A stretch of 45,442 nt of DNA from Bacillota bacterium. GTDB lineage: Bacteria; Bacillota; Sulfobacillia; Sulfobacillales; Sulfobacillaceae. The notes under the pieces were generated by a model. It saw only the letters and a program-made list of their open reading frames with translations, ran no database searches and had not been told where the DNA came from. The DNA is taken from contig JAIMAE010000005.1 of assembly GCA_023512105.1 (NCBI GenBank), forward strand, positions 1-45,442, read 5' to 3'. Each line of letters starts with the position of its first letter. Position 1 is the first letter of the stretch. The translations under genes and the position numbers were made by a program. This document shows positions 32,956 through 42,727 of this stretch, in pieces.

Positions 32956-34143
32956 GTGGTAGAACCCATTCCAGTCATCGTACTTGGGGCCACCGGCTCG
33001 GTGGGCCAGACCGCGGCCCAGGTGATCGCTGGATTGGGCCCGAGGCGGGTGGCGGTCGAGGGGCTGGTGGCGCACCGCCGGGCCGAAGAGCTGGCCGCGC
33101 TGGGGCGGCGGTTAGGGGCGCGGTGGATTGGGCTCACCGACCCCGAGGCGGCTTTGCCGTTGGGTCCGCGCCTTGCCGCCGATGGCCCGCGAGTGCTGGC
33201 CGGCTGGGAGGCGATTTTGAGCGAGGGCATTGGCGGCGCACCGCCCGGCACCCGGGTGATTGGGGCGATGACCGGTTTCGCCGGCTTACGTCCGACCCTG
33301 GCCGCCCTGGAGCGGGGATTTGACGTGCTGCTGGCCAACAAAGAGACCCTGGTGGCGGCGGGGGAGCTCGTCACCGCGGTGGCCCGGGCCAGTGGAAGTC
33401 GCCTGGTGCCGGTGGATAGCGAGCACTCGGCCTTACTCCAGTGTCTGGGGTTGCCGCAGCCGTTTCGCCGTCTGATCCTGACCTGTTCAGGGGGGCCGTT
33501 TCGCGGATGGAGCCGGGAGCAGCTGGAAGCGGTGACCCCGGAGATGGCGCTGCGCCATCCCAACTGGCGCATGGGTCCGAAGATCACCATCGATTCAGCC
33601 ACCTTGATGAATAAGGGATTGGAGGTGATCGAAGCCCATTGGCTGTTTGGGGTACCCTATGACCAGATCGCGGTGGTGGTCCATCCCCAGAGCATCATTC
33701 ACTCGATGGTGGAGTTTGTGGACGGGGCGGTGATGGCCCAACTGGGGTGGCCGGATATGCGGGTACCGGTCCAAGTGGCCTTATCTTGGCCCGAACGGTG
33801 GCCGCTTGAGGGTCGCCCGCTCGACCTGACCGGACAGGCGCTGACGTTTGAAGCGGTCGATGACGCCACCTTTCCCGCCGTGCAGATGGCCCGCCAGGCG
33901 GGGGAAGCGGGAGGCTTGTATCCCACCGCGCTCAATGCCGCCAACGAGGTGGCGGTGGCCGCCTTCTTGGCCGGCGACCTGGCCTTTTTAGACATTGTGG
34001 CGGTGATCGCCGAGGTGTTGGAGCGCCCCTGGGCGGCGGGACCGGTGACCAGTCTGGAGATGGTGTTGGAGGCCGACCGCGCCGCCCGCCAGGCGGCCGA
34101 GTTGGCCGTGCGGCGGCGGGGAGGGCCGGTGGGCCTCGGTTAG
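32956..34143 (+). CDS. dxr: 1-deoxy-D-xylulose 5-phosphate reductoisomerase
   Basis: Second step of the MEP isoprenoid pathway, 395 residues. VLGATGSVGQTAAQV is the NADPH site, LLANKETLVAAGE and PVDSEHSAL hold metal and substrate residues, and MGPKITIDSATLMNKGLEV the signature loop. GTG 32956 has GGGGAGGGAG upstream. Together with ispG and uppS it forms an isoprenoid set inside this operon. Confidence 0.97.
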   Translation: MVEPIPVIVLGATGSVGQTAAQVIAGLGPRRVAVEGLVAHRRAEELAALGRRLGARWIGLTDPEAALPLGPRLAADGPRVLAGWEAILSEGIGGAPPGTRVIGAMTGFAGLRPTLAALERGFDVLLANKETLVAAGELVTAVARASGSRLVPVDSEHSALLQCLGLPQPFRRLILTCSGGPFRGWSREQLEAVTPEMALRHPNWRMGPKITIDSATLMNKGLEVIEAHWLFGVPYDQIAVVVHPQSIIHSMVEFVDGAVMAQLGWPDMRVPVQVALSWPERWPLEGRPLDLTGQALTFEAVDDATFPAVQMARQAGEAGGLYPTALNAANEVAVAAFLAGDLAFLDIVAVIAEVLERPWAAGPVTSLEMVLEADRAARQAAELAVRRRGGPVGLG

Positions 34144-34157
34144 GATAGGAGGAAGAC

Positions 34158-35204
34158 ATGGCCACCTTGGTGGCGTGGATTTTGGTGTTTGGCGTACTGG
34201 TGGCCGTGCACGAGTTTGGCCATTTTGCCATGGCCAAAGGGATGGACATGCGGGTGGACGAGTTTTCCCTGGGCTTTGGGCCGGCCTTGTGGGCGACGCG
34301 TCGGGGAGAGACGGAGTACGCGGTGCGGCTGATTCCCCTCGGCGGCTACGTGCGCCTGGCGGGAATGGACCGCATCGGGGAGGAGGTGGGGCCCCGGGAT
34401 CCCCGGGCCTTTCCGGAACGCCCGTTGTGGCAGCGCTTTTTGGTGATTGGCGCGGGTCCCCTGATGAACCTGGTGCTGGCCGCCGTCCTGTATGCGGCGG
34501 TGTTTGGGTTGGTCGGCGTCCCCCAGCCGACCACGGTGGTGGGCCGGACCTTGCCGCAATATCCAGCCTACGCGGCGGGGATTCGCCCAGGCGATCAGAT
34601 CGTCGCTATCGGCGGCCAGCCGGTGGAGACGTGGCCTGAGGTCCAGTCTTTGATTGCCGCCCATGCCCGTCAATCCTTTACCGTGACCATCGTGCGCGAC
34701 GGGCAGCGGCGGGAGGTGACGGTGGCCACCCGCTACGACCCCAACCAGCGCGCCTACATCATCGGCATCCAGCCGACCATGGCCGTGGTGCGCATGGGGC
34801 CCTTGCAGGCCCTGGCCTCCGGGGTCGGCCATACCTGGCAGCTGACGCGGGTCTGGTTCATCACCTTGGCCCAGCTGGTCACCGGCCGGGGCGGCTTTGA
34901 CGTGGCTGGGCCGGTGGGGATCGCGGTGATGGTGGGGCAGGCGGCCCAGGCCGGATGGAGTCAGCTGATGTTGTTAGCGGCCGCGCTCTCCGCCAATCTG
35001 GGCCTGTTTAACATTCTGCCGGTTCCGGTGTTGGACGGCAGTCGCCTGTTTCTGCTGGGGTTAGAAGGGGTGCGCCGCCGGGCGCTCGACCCCGGGCGGG
35101 AGAGCATGATCCACATGGTGGGGATGGTGGTCTTGTTGCTGTTTGTGGTCTTGGTCACCTACCACGACATCACCACCCTGCTGCTGAAGCGGCCCGCCTT
35201 CTGA
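34158..35204 (+). CDS. rseP: Site-2 intramembrane metalloprotease RseP/RasP
   Basis: 348 residues. HEFGH (His18, Glu19, His22) is the zinc site in the first transmembrane helix; a single PDZ domain spans about residues 115-195 (GIRPGDQIVAIGGQPVETW); the third zinc ligand is Asp293 in VPVLDGSRL. It cleaves membrane-bound anti-sigma factors or signal peptides. ATG 34158 follows AGGAGGAAGAC, 14 nt after dxr. Confidence 0.95.
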   Translation: MATLVAWILVFGVLVAVHEFGHFAMAKGMDMRVDEFSLGFGPALWATRRGETEYAVRLIPLGGYVRLAGMDRIGEEVGPRDPRAFPERPLWQRFLVIGAGPLMNLVLAAVLYAAVFGLVGVPQPTTVVGRTLPQYPAYAAGIRPGDQIVAIGGQPVETWPEVQSLIAAHARQSFTVTIVRDGQRREVTVATRYDPNQRAYIIGIQPTMAVVRMGPLQALASGVGHTWQLTRVWFITLAQLVTGRGGFDVAGPVGIAVMVGQAAQAGWSQLMLLAAALSANLGLFNILPVPVLDGSRLFLLGLEGVRRRALDPGRESMIHMVGMVVLLLFVVLVTYHDITTLLLKRPAF

Positions 35205-35213
35205 GGGGTTGAA

Positions 35214-35243
35214 TTGCGAGCCACCGGGGACAGCCGGTAAGAT
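35214..35243 (+). promoter_or_regulatory. Possible promoter in the rseP-ispG gap
   Basis: TTGCGA (35214-35219), an 18-nt spacer and TAAGAT (35238-35243). The match is moderate. It would give ispG, proS and following genes an additional start with a 70-nt leader. Confidence 0.4.
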
Positions 35244-35314
35244 AGGGTACAGCATGGAAATCGATCCTAATCCCCTCCCGGGCCAGGGCCGCCCAGGAGA
35301 AAGGAGGTACGGCG

Positions 35315-36403
35315 ATGCAGACGCGGAAGGCTGTGCGGGTGCGCGATGTCACGATTGGCGGCGGGGCGCCGGTGGTGGTCCAAGGGATGACCAAGACCGA
35401 TACCCGGGACGTCGCCGCCACCCTGGAAGAGATTCGCCGCTATGCCGAGGTGGGCTGCGAAGTGGTGCGGGTGGCGGTGCCGGACCGGGAAGCGGCAGAA
35501 GCCCTGGGGCCGATTGTGCGCCACTCTCCGATTCCGGTGGTGGCCGACATCCACTTCGACTATCGGCTGGCGCTGGAGGCGTTGCGGCAGGGAGTAGACA
35601 AGCTTCGGCTCAACCCCGGCAACATCGGGGGGCGGGAACGGGTGGAGGCGGTGGTCAAGGCGGCCAAGGAGCGCCAGGTGCCGATTCGCATCGGCGTCAA
35701 TGCCGGCTCGCTGGAAAAGGAGCTTTTGGCCACCCACGGCCGCACCGCGGAGGCGATGGTGGAGTCGGCCGCCCGCCACATCCGGATCCTGAACGACCTC
35801 GACTACGACGAGATCGTGGTCTCGCTCAAGGCCTCGGATGTTCCCACCATGATCGAGGCCTACCGGCTGATGGCGGAGCGTTACCCCTATCCGTTGCACC
35901 TCGGAGTCACCGAGGCCGGCACCCCCTTTCAGGGCATCATCAAGTCGGCGATTGGGATTGGCACCCTACTCGCCGAAGGGATCGGGGACACCATCCGGGT
36001 GTCCTTGACCGCCCCCGGGGAAGAGGAGATCCGGGTGGCTTGGGAAATACTGAAAAGTTTAAAGTTAAGGAATCGCGGAGCCAACTTGGTGGCCTGCCCG
36101 ACCTGTGGCCGCCTGCAGTTTGACATGTGGCCAGTGGCCGAGGAGTTGGAGCGCCGGCTGGCGACGATCGCCGAGCCGATCACGGTGGCGGTGATGGGTT
36201 GCGCCGTCAACGGTCCGGGGGAGGCCCGGGAGGCCCACGTCGGCTTGGCCGGCGGCAAAGAGATGGGCCTGATCTTTCGCCATGGTCGCATCGTCCGGCG
36301 GGTTGACCAAGCGGACATGGTGGAAGAATTATGGAAGGAGATCCTAGACGCGGCAGAGGAGGTTCGCCTGGGTGGAGAAGGCGCTGAAGGAGATCACGCC
36401 TAA
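35315..36403 (+). CDS. ispG: 4-hydroxy-3-methylbut-2-enyl diphosphate synthase
   Basis: Iron-sulfur enzyme of the MEP pathway, 362 residues (two-domain bacterial form). Cluster ligands are Cys261 and Cys264 in ACPTCGR and Cys296 in MGCAVNGPGE, with Glu303 as the fourth. VQGMTKTDTRD and RLNPGNIGG lie in the TIM barrel. ATG 35315 follows GAAAGGAGG. Its end overlaps the proS start by 32 nt. Confidence 0.97.
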   Translation: MQTRKAVRVRDVTIGGGAPVVVQGMTKTDTRDVAATLEEIRRYAEVGCEVVRVAVPDREAAEALGPIVRHSPIPVVADIHFDYRLALEALRQGVDKLRLNPGNIGGRERVEAVVKAAKERQVPIRIGVNAGSLEKELLATHGRTAEAMVESAARHIRILNDLDYDEIVVSLKASDVPTMIEAYRLMAERYPYPLHLGVTEAGTPFQGIIKSAIGIGTLLAEGIGDTIRVSLTAPGEEEIRVAWEILKSLKLRNRGANLVACPTCGRLQFDMWPVAEELERRLATIAEPITVAVMGCAVNGPGEAREAHVGLAGGKEMGLIFRHGRIVRRVDQADMVEELWKEILDAAEEVRLGGEGAEGDHA

Positions 36404-37805
36404 GTCGGAGGATTTTTCCCAATGGTATCAAGACGTGGTCAGAAAGGCGGACCTGATGGATTACGCCCCGATGAAGGGGTTTATGGTCATCAAGCCCTAC
36501 GCCTACCGGATTTGGGAGTTTATCCAGGCCGAGCTGGATGCCCGCTTTCGGGCCACCGGCCACCAAAACGCCTATTTTCCGCTTTTAATCCCGCAAAGTT
36601 TGCTGCAGCGGGAGGCCGAACACGTGGAAGGCTTCTCGCCGGAAGTGGCGTGGGTGACCCGCGGAGGAGAAGAGGAGTTGGCGGAACCGCTGGCCATTCG
36701 TCCGACCTCCGAGACCATTATCGGGGCCATGTATTCCCGTTGGATCCAATCTTATCGCGACCTGCCGGTGCTGATTAACCAGTGGGCCAACGTGGTGAGA
36801 TGGGAGAAGGCCACCCGTCCGTTTTTGCGCACCACCGAGTTTTTGTGGCAGGAGGGCCACACCGTGCACCGCACGGCCGAGGAGGCCCAGGCGGAAACCC
36901 TGCAACAACTCCAGATCTATCGGGAGACGTTGGAAGGGCTTTTGGCGATTCCGGTGCTGGCGGGGGTAAAAAGCGCGGGAGAACGGTTTGCTGGTGCCGT
37001 CGAGACCTACACCCTAGAAGCCCTGATGTCCGACGGACGCGCCCTGCAGGCCGCCACCTCGCATTTCTTGGGGCAAAACTTCGCCCGGGCCTTTGACATT
37101 CAATTTTTAGACGAAGATGGCACCCTGAAATACGGGTGGACGACCTCCTGGGGGGTCTCGACCCGGCTGATCGGGGGCCTGATCATGGTCCACGGCGACG
37201 ACCGGGGTCTACGGCTGCCCCCCCGGGTGGCGCCGATTCAGGTGGTGGTGGTGCCGATTGCCCGCGGAGGGGAGCGGGAGGCGGTGTTAGCGTATTGCCG
37301 TCAGGTGCTGGCCCGGATCGGGGCGATTGCCCGGGTCCATCTCGACGACCGCCCGGAGTGGACCCCCGGATACAAGTTTAACGACTGGGAGATGCGGGGG
37401 GTGCCGTTGCGGATCGAGGTCGGTCCGCGCGATTTGGCCAACCAATCGGTGGTGGTGGCGCGGCGCGACCTCGGCCAGAAAACCGCGGTGGCCCTCTCTG
37501 AGCTTCCGGCCACCATTGAGCGGTTGTTGGCGGAGGTGCAGGCGGAGCTGTTTCGCCAGGCCCAGACCTATCTGCGCGACCACAGCTACGCCATCGCCGA
37601 CCTTGGCGAACTGGAAGCGCACGGTTATCGCGGCTTCTTCTGGGCCAACTGGTGCGGTGAGGAGTCGTGTGCCGACCGGCTCAAAGAGCTGGCCGGCCTT
37701 ACCATTCGGTGTCTTCCCTTGGGCTCCCAGCCGGAGCCGGGTCAAGGTTGCGTGGTTTGCCATCAGCCGGGACGGCATCGCGCGGTGTTGGCGCGCGCCT
37801 ATTAG
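36372..37805 (+). CDS. proS: Prolyl-tRNA synthetase, archaeal/eukaryote-like type
   Basis: Class II synthetase, 477 residues. The sequence is of the short type 3 (archaeal/eukaryote-like) form: KSEDFSQWYQDVVRKADL, AIRPTSETIIGAMY, QWANVVRWE and RTTEFLWQEGHT, with no editing insertion between motifs 2 and 3. The C-terminal extra domain has a CGEESC...CVVC set of cysteines that may bind zinc. It ends in Tyr, as is typical for this type. GTG 36372 lies inside ispG behind AGAGGAGG. Bacillus has the bacterial type in this operon position. Confidence 0.96.
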   Translation: MEKALKEITPKSEDFSQWYQDVVRKADLMDYAPMKGFMVIKPYAYRIWEFIQAELDARFRATGHQNAYFPLLIPQSLLQREAEHVEGFSPEVAWVTRGGEEELAEPLAIRPTSETIIGAMYSRWIQSYRDLPVLINQWANVVRWEKATRPFLRTTEFLWQEGHTVHRTAEEAQAETLQQLQIYRETLEGLLAIPVLAGVKSAGERFAGAVETYTLEALMSDGRALQAATSHFLGQNFARAFDIQFLDEDGTLKYGWTTSWGVSTRLIGGLIMVHGDDRGLRLPPRVAPIQVVVVPIARGGEREAVLAYCRQVLARIGAIARVHLDDRPEWTPGYKFNDWEMRGVPLRIEVGPRDLANQSVVVARRDLGQKTAVALSELPATIERLLAEVQAELFRQAQTYLRDHSYAIADLGELEAHGYRGFFWANWCGEESCADRLKELAGLTIRCLPLGSQPEPGQGCVVCHQPGRHRAVLARAY

Positions 37806-37860
37806 GGCGCCGAAGGCGGTCGACGATTACCACGGTTGAGGCGGCGGGGGTGAACCATCG

Positions 37861-38496
37861 ATGCGGGAGCGGGTGGCGGCGATCATTCCGGCCTACAACG
37901 AGGAGAGCAACATCGGGGCGGTGCTGCGGACCTTAAAGCAGGTGCCCGAGGTCAACGAGGTGATCGTGGTCAACGACGGGTCCACCGACCGGACGGGGGA
38001 GGTGGCGCGTTCGTTCGGCGTGCGGGTGGTGGACTTGCCGGTCAACCAGGGCAAGGGAGCCGCGCTCAAGGCGGGGGCGGCCATAACCCGGGCCGAGGTG
38101 TTGCTGTTCTTAGATGCGGATTTGATTGGGCTGCGGCCCCGCCACGTGCGCGCCTTGGTGGCGCCCATCTTGTCCGGCGAGACCGACGCCACGGTCGGGA
38201 TCTTCGACGGCGGCCGCCCGACCACCGACTGGGCGCAGGCTTTAGCCCCCTTCCTGTCCGGACAGCGAGCCTTGCGGCGCGAACTGATAGCCGGCGCGGA
38301 CAGTCTGGACGACGCCGGATTTGGGGTGGAGCTGCAGATCCACCGGCTGTTGAAGCGGCTTGGCAAAGCGCCTAAAGAGGTGATCTTGGACGATGTCTCC
38401 CAGGTCATGAAGGAAGAAAAGTTGGGCTTGGTCAAGGGGCTGTACGCGCGCATGCGCATGTACTGGGAGATCATCCGGGAGATCCCGCGCATGTAG
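37861..38496 (+). CDS. Family 2 glycosyltransferase
   Basis: 211 residues. VAAIIPAYNEESNIGAVL is the GT2 nucleotide-binding strand, EVIVVNDGSTDRT and LFLDADLIGL contain the D-x-D metal site. It lacks membrane helices, though RMRMYWEIIREIPRM is amphipathic. It resembles GT2 proteins of the polyprenyl or glucosyl-phosphoglycerate type; the acceptor is unknown. ATG 37861 lies in the 55-nt gap after proS; the following polC starts 42 nt later. Such a gene is not usual in this operon. Confidence 0.86.
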   Translation: MRERVAAIIPAYNEESNIGAVLRTLKQVPEVNEVIVVNDGSTDRTGEVARSFGVRVVDLPVNQGKGAALKAGAAITRAEVLLFLDADLIGLRPRHVRALVAPILSGETDATVGIFDGGRPTTDWAQALAPFLSGQRALRRELIAGADSLDDAGFGVELQIHRLLKRLGKAPKEVILDDVSQVMKEEKLGLVKGLYARMRMYWEIIREIPRM

Positions 38497-38537
38497 TAGA
38501 CCCCGGCGCATTTCCGCTGACCACCAGGAGGGAGACC

Positions 38538-41500
38538 ATGGACCCGGCCTTGAGCCAGTTGTTGCAAGACCTTGGGCTGCGTCCCGAAACGTTTGTTCCC
38601 ATCGTGGCCGAGTGGGACGGGGTGGCAGGGGTGCGCGTCACCCTGGCCCGCTATCCGGAGGGGTGGGACCAAGCCGAGGCAAGCGTGACCCGTTGGCTGG
38701 GACAAGCCTGGGGGGTGCCGGTGCGCTGGACGGTTCCTGCCTGGCCAGATGCGCCGGCTGAGCGGCTGATGGCGACCCTGCAGGCGCTTGCCCCCACTCA
38801 AGCCGCCTTGTGGACCGACCTCGAGGTCCGCGCCGAGGCCAATCGGCTCCACCTGCGGGTGCAAAGCCCTTGGGTCAAGGAGCTCTTTGAACGCTGGGGC
38901 GGAGCGGAGCGCCTGCGGCGGGTGTGGCCGGAGATGCCTGAGCTGCTGGTGGAGTGCCAGACCTTGCCTGAGCCGGAGCCGGATCCGGTGATCCCGGTCG
39001 AGGTGGGATCCGCCAATGGGCGTCGAGCCCCGGCGGGCGATCCCATGCCCTACGATGCGTTGGTCGAAGGGGCTCGGGCGCTGATCGCCGGGAAGGTGTT
39101 CGCTCGAGAGCTGAGAGTGACCCGGGACGGTCGCCAAACCCTGGCGCTGGCCCTCACCGACGGGCAGCGGGCGGTGCGCGCGCGCCTGTTTGAGCGGGAC
39201 CCGGCCGACCGCGAGGTCTTTCGGGAGGTCGAAGAGGGTCAGTGGCTGAAGCTGCAAGGGCAGGTGGAGCGAGACAAGTACCATGAAGAGTTGGAGCTGC
39301 GGGTGGAGGAGTGGGGGCCGGTCGATCCCCCTCGCCTGGCCGACGACGCCGCCGTGCCGCGGGTGGAGCTTCACCTGCACACCAAGATGAGCGCGATGGA
39401 TGGGCTGATCGAGGTGGGCGACGCCTTTATGCTGGCCAAGCAACTTGGCCATCCGGCGTTGGCGGTGGTCGACCACGGGGTGGTGCAGGCCTATCCGGAG
39501 GTGGAGAGCTGGGCAAAGCGGACGGGGGTCAAGGCGATTTACGGGCTGGAGGCCTACATGGTCCCCGACGCGGTGAAAATCGCCGAGGGGACCCCGAAAG
39601 CGGGATTCTGGGACGTGCCCTGGGTGGTGGTGGACGTCGAGACCACCGGGCTCACCCCCTGGAGCCACGAGGTGATGGAGATCGGCGCGGTGCGCTGGGA
39701 AGGTGGCGAGGTGGTCGGTCGCTTCCAGCGGTTGATTCGGCCGCGCCGCTCGGTGTCCAAGGCCAGTGTCAGGATCACCGGTATCGACGCCCGCTCCTTG
39801 GAAGCCGCAGAGCCCCCGGAAGCGGTCTGGCCGGAGTTTTTCCGCTTCGCCCAAGGGGCGGTGCTGGTGGCTCACAACGCCCGCTACGACATCGGATACC
39901 TTCGGCGGGCGTGGGCCGAGTACGGGGTGGGCCCCTGGCCCCACGCCTATCTCGACACCCTGAACTGGGCGCGGGTGGCCCTGCCCGGGCAGAAAAGTTA
40001 CGGGCTGGAGCCGCTGTGCGAGCACTTCAAAATCGCGTTAAGCCAGCACCACCGGGCCTTGGCGGACGCCGAAGCCACCCTCTACGTGGCGTTGAAGCTC
40101 AAAGAGGTCGACCACGCGGCCTTGCAGGACCCGGAGCTCCTGCCCAGGCCGCGGGCGGTGGACTGGCAGGCCTTGCGCCCGCTGCCGGTGGTCTTGTTGC
40201 TGCGCGACCCCGCGGGGATTGAGCCGCTCTACCAGCTGGTCAGCCGCTCGCACCTGGAGACTTTCCACCGCGTTCCTCGAGTGATGCAGTCGTGGATCGC
40301 CGAGCTGCGGGAATACCTGTGGGTGGGTTCTCCGATGCACGGGGGAGAAGTGGTGGAGGCCTTGTACCGCGGGGCGGAGGACGCGGAGTTGGACCAGGTG
40401 GTGGGATTCTACGACTACCTGGAGATCGCCCCGGTGCAAGGGGGCCATAATTGGCTTCGCGAAGAGGAGTTCGGCTCGATGGAGGCCGTGCAAGCCTTTC
40501 TCACCCGCTACCTGGAGCTGGGACAGCGCTGGCGAAAGCCGGTGGTGGCCGTCTCCGACGCCCACTATCTGCGGCCGGAAGACGGGGTGTTGCGGGAAAT
40601 TTTGGCCGATACCGCCAAAGGGGAGCTGCACGACCGGGACGCCGCCCTGTACTACCGCACCACTGGGGAGATGTTGAACGCCTTTGCCTGGCTCGGCCAG
40701 GAACAGGCCGAGGAGGTGGTGGTCCACGCCCCACGTCGCTTGGCCGAGTCCATTCCCGCGATCGCGCCGGTGCCCGACGGGCTGTATGCGCCCCACTTGG
40801 AGGAGGCGGAATCGGTCGTCTCCGAAGTGCCTTGGCAGCGGGCCCGAGCCTGGTACGGCGACCCGCTCCCCGAGGTGGTCAGCGACCGACTGAAGCGGGA
40901 GATTTCGGCCATCGTCACCCACGGCTTTGCCAGCATTTACTATATCGCCCACCGGCTGGTGGAAAAGTCGCTACAAGACGGCTACCTGGTGGGATCGCGG
41001 GGTTCGGTGGGATCTTCCTTGGTGGCCACCCTGCTCAACATTACCGAGGTCAACCCGCTGCCGCCCCACTACCGTTGCCCCGCCTGTGCCTTCAGCCAGT
41101 TCGAAGGGCTGGAAGGATACGGCTCGGGGTTCGACCTACCGCCTCGGCCCTGCCCTCGCTGCGGGCAGCCTTTGCTCGGGGACGGGCACGACATTCCCTT
41201 CGAGACCTTTCTGGGGTTTGAAGGAGACAAGGTTCCCGACATCGACCTCAACTTCTCCGGGGAGTATCAACCGGAGATCCACCGTTATGCCGAGGCCTTG
41301 TTTGGCAAAGGGCACGTGTTTCGGGCCGGCACCATCGCCACCGTGGCCGACAAGACCGCCTTTGGTTTGGTTCGCGCCTGGGCCCGCGACCGTGGGCGCC
41401 AATTGTCCAGCGTGGAGGTCGAGTGGCTGGCTCGAGGGCTCAGCGGGGTCAAGCGTACCACCGGCCAGCACCCGGGAGGGCTGATGGTGGTGCCCAAGCA

Positions 41501-42656
41501 AGAGCGGGTCTACCGGTTCACCCCCATTCAACACCCGGCCGATGACCACGAGGCCGAGGTGATCACCACCCACTTCGATTATCACGCCATCGAGGGGCGC
41601 CTGCTCAAGCTAGACCTGTTAGGCCACGACGACCCCACGGTGATTCGGATGTTGGAAGAGTTGACTGGAGTCTCGCCCAAGGCGGTGCCGTTTCAAGATG
41701 AGGCCACCATGTCGCTGTTTTCCGGCACCAGTGCGCTGGGGGTGTCGCCCGAGGCGATCGGCACGCCGGTGGGCAGCTTAGGGATTCCCGAGTTCGGGAC
41801 CCGTTTTGTGCGCAACATGTTGGTGGAGACCCGTCCTTCCACCTTTGCCGAGCTGATCCGCATCTCCGGCCTCTCGCACGGCACCGAGGTCTGGGCCAAC
41901 AACGCCCAAGACCTGATCCGCCGCGGGGTGGCCAACCTCTCCCAAGTCATCGCCACCCGGGACGATATCATGACTTACCTCTTGAAAATGGGCCTAGAGC
42001 CGCGCACCGCCTTCGGGATTTCTGAGGCGGTTCGCAAGGGCAAGGGGCTCAGCGCCGAACAGCAGGCAAAGATGCGGGAGCACGGGGTCCCCGAGTGGTA
42101 TCTGGAGTCGTGTCGGAAGATCACCTACCTCTTTCCCAAGGCTCACGCCGCGGCGTATGTGATGATGGGATGGCGGATCGCCTGGTTCAAGGTGCATCAT
42201 CCGCTGGCCTTCTACGCCACCTACTTCTCGGTCCGGGCCGACGACTTCGACCCCGAGGTGGCGCTGGAGGGGCTGAAGGCGGTCAACCGTCGCCTGAGCG
42301 AACTGGAGGCCAAGGGCAATGGGCTGACCGCCAAGGAGCGCAATCTCATCACCATCCTGGAGATCATGCGGGAGATGATGGCCCGCGGCTATCAGTTTTA
42401 CCCGGTCGACCTGATGCGTTCCCACGCCACCCGCTTTGCGCCCGAGCGCGACGGGCTGCTGATTCCGTTTGCGGCCTTGCCCGGGCTGGGGGCGGCCGCG
42501 GCGGAGGCGATTTTGCAGGCTCGGGCCGAGGGTCCTTTTCTCTCCGTCGATGACCTGCGCACCCGCGCCCGCCTTTCTCGACCGGTGTTGGACTTGTTGC
42601 GCAAATACGGAGCCTTGGGGGGGTTGGGCGAGACCAGTCAGCTGGTCTTCTTCTAA
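38538..42656 (+). CDS. polC: DNA polymerase III alpha subunit, PolC type
   Basis: Replicative polymerase of low-GC Gram-positive bacteria, 1372 residues, near the usual 1430. In order: N-terminal domain; OB fold (about 170-265); PHP domain (ELHLHTKMSAMDG, His279/His281), interrupted by a DnaQ-like proofreading exonuclease with D366-V-E368; zinc-binding cysteines 847, 850, 872 and 875; catalytic PDIDLNFSGE (Asp901, Asp903); C-terminal duplex-binding domain. ATG 38538 follows AGGAGGGAGACC. All active-site residues I can check are present. Confidence 0.98.
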   Translation: MDPALSQLLQDLGLRPETFVPIVAEWDGVAGVRVTLARYPEGWDQAEASVTRWLGQAWGVPVRWTVPAWPDAPAERLMATLQALAPTQAALWTDLEVRAEANRLHLRVQSPWVKELFERWGGAERLRRVWPEMPELLVECQTLPEPEPDPVIPVEVGSANGRRAPAGDPMPYDALVEGARALIAGKVFARELRVTRDGRQTLALALTDGQRAVRARLFERDPADREVFREVEEGQWLKLQGQVERDKYHEELELRVEEWGPVDPPRLADDAAVPRVELHLHTKMSAMDGLIEVGDAFMLAKQLGHPALAVVDHGVVQAYPEVESWAKRTGVKAIYGLEAYMVPDAVKIAEGTPKAGFWDVPWVVVDVETTGLTPWSHEVMEIGAVRWEGGEVVGRFQRLIRPRRSVSKASVRITGIDARSLEAAEPPEAVWPEFFRFAQGAVLVAHNARYDIGYLRRAWAEYGVGPWPHAYLDTLNWARVALPGQKSYGLEPLCEHFKIALSQHHRALADAEATLYVALKLKEVDHAALQDPELLPRPRAVDWQALRPLPVVLLLRDPAGIEPLYQLVSRSHLETFHRVPRVMQSWIAELREYLWVGSPMHGGEVVEALYRGAEDAELDQVVGFYDYLEIAPVQGGHNWLREEEFGSMEAVQAFLTRYLELGQRWRKPVVAVSDAHYLRPEDGVLREILADTAKGELHDRDAALYYRTTGEMLNAFAWLGQEQAEEVVVHAPRRLAESIPAIAPVPDGLYAPHLEEAESVVSEVPWQRARAWYGDPLPEVVSDRLKREISAIVTHGFASIYYIAHRLVEKSLQDGYLVGSRGSVGSSLVATLLNITEVNPLPPHYRCPACAFSQFEGLEGYGSGFDLPPRPCPRCGQPLLGDGHDIPFETFLGFEGDKVPDIDLNFSGEYQPEIHRYAEALFGKGHVFRAGTIATVADKTAFGLVRAWARDRGRQLSSVEVEWLARGLSGVKRTTGQHPGGLMVVPKQERVYRFTPIQHPADDHEAEVITTHFDYHAIEGRLLKLDLLGHDDPTVIRMLEELTGVSPKAVPFQDEATMSLFSGTSALGVSPEAIGTPVGSLGIPEFGTRFVRNMLVETRPSTFAELIRISGLSHGTEVWANNAQDLIRRGVANLSQVIATRDDIMTYLLKMGLEPRTAFGISEAVRKGKGLSAEQQAKMREHGVPEWYLESCRKITYLFPKAHAAAYVMMGWRIAWFKVHHPLAFYATYFSVRADDFDPEVALEGLKAVNRRLSELEAKGNGLTAKERNLITILEIMREMMARGYQFYPVDLMRSHATRFAPERDGLLIPFAALPGLGAAAAEAILQARAEGPFLSVDDLRTRARLSRPVLDLLRKYGALGGLGETSQLVFF

Positions 42657-42692
42657 ACCCGCTCGCACCGGAACCCTGAAGGTTGCGGGGTA

Positions 42693-42721
42693 TTGGACCG
42701 GGGCCCACCATGTGATAGAAT
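42693..42721 (+). promoter_or_regulatory. Upstream promoter in the polC-nusA gap
   Basis: TTGGAC (42693-42698), a 17-nt spacer and TAGAAT (42716-42721). A transcript would start near 42728 and run towards the hairpin at 42863-42891. Confidence 0.55.
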
Positions 42722-42727
42722 TTGCAT

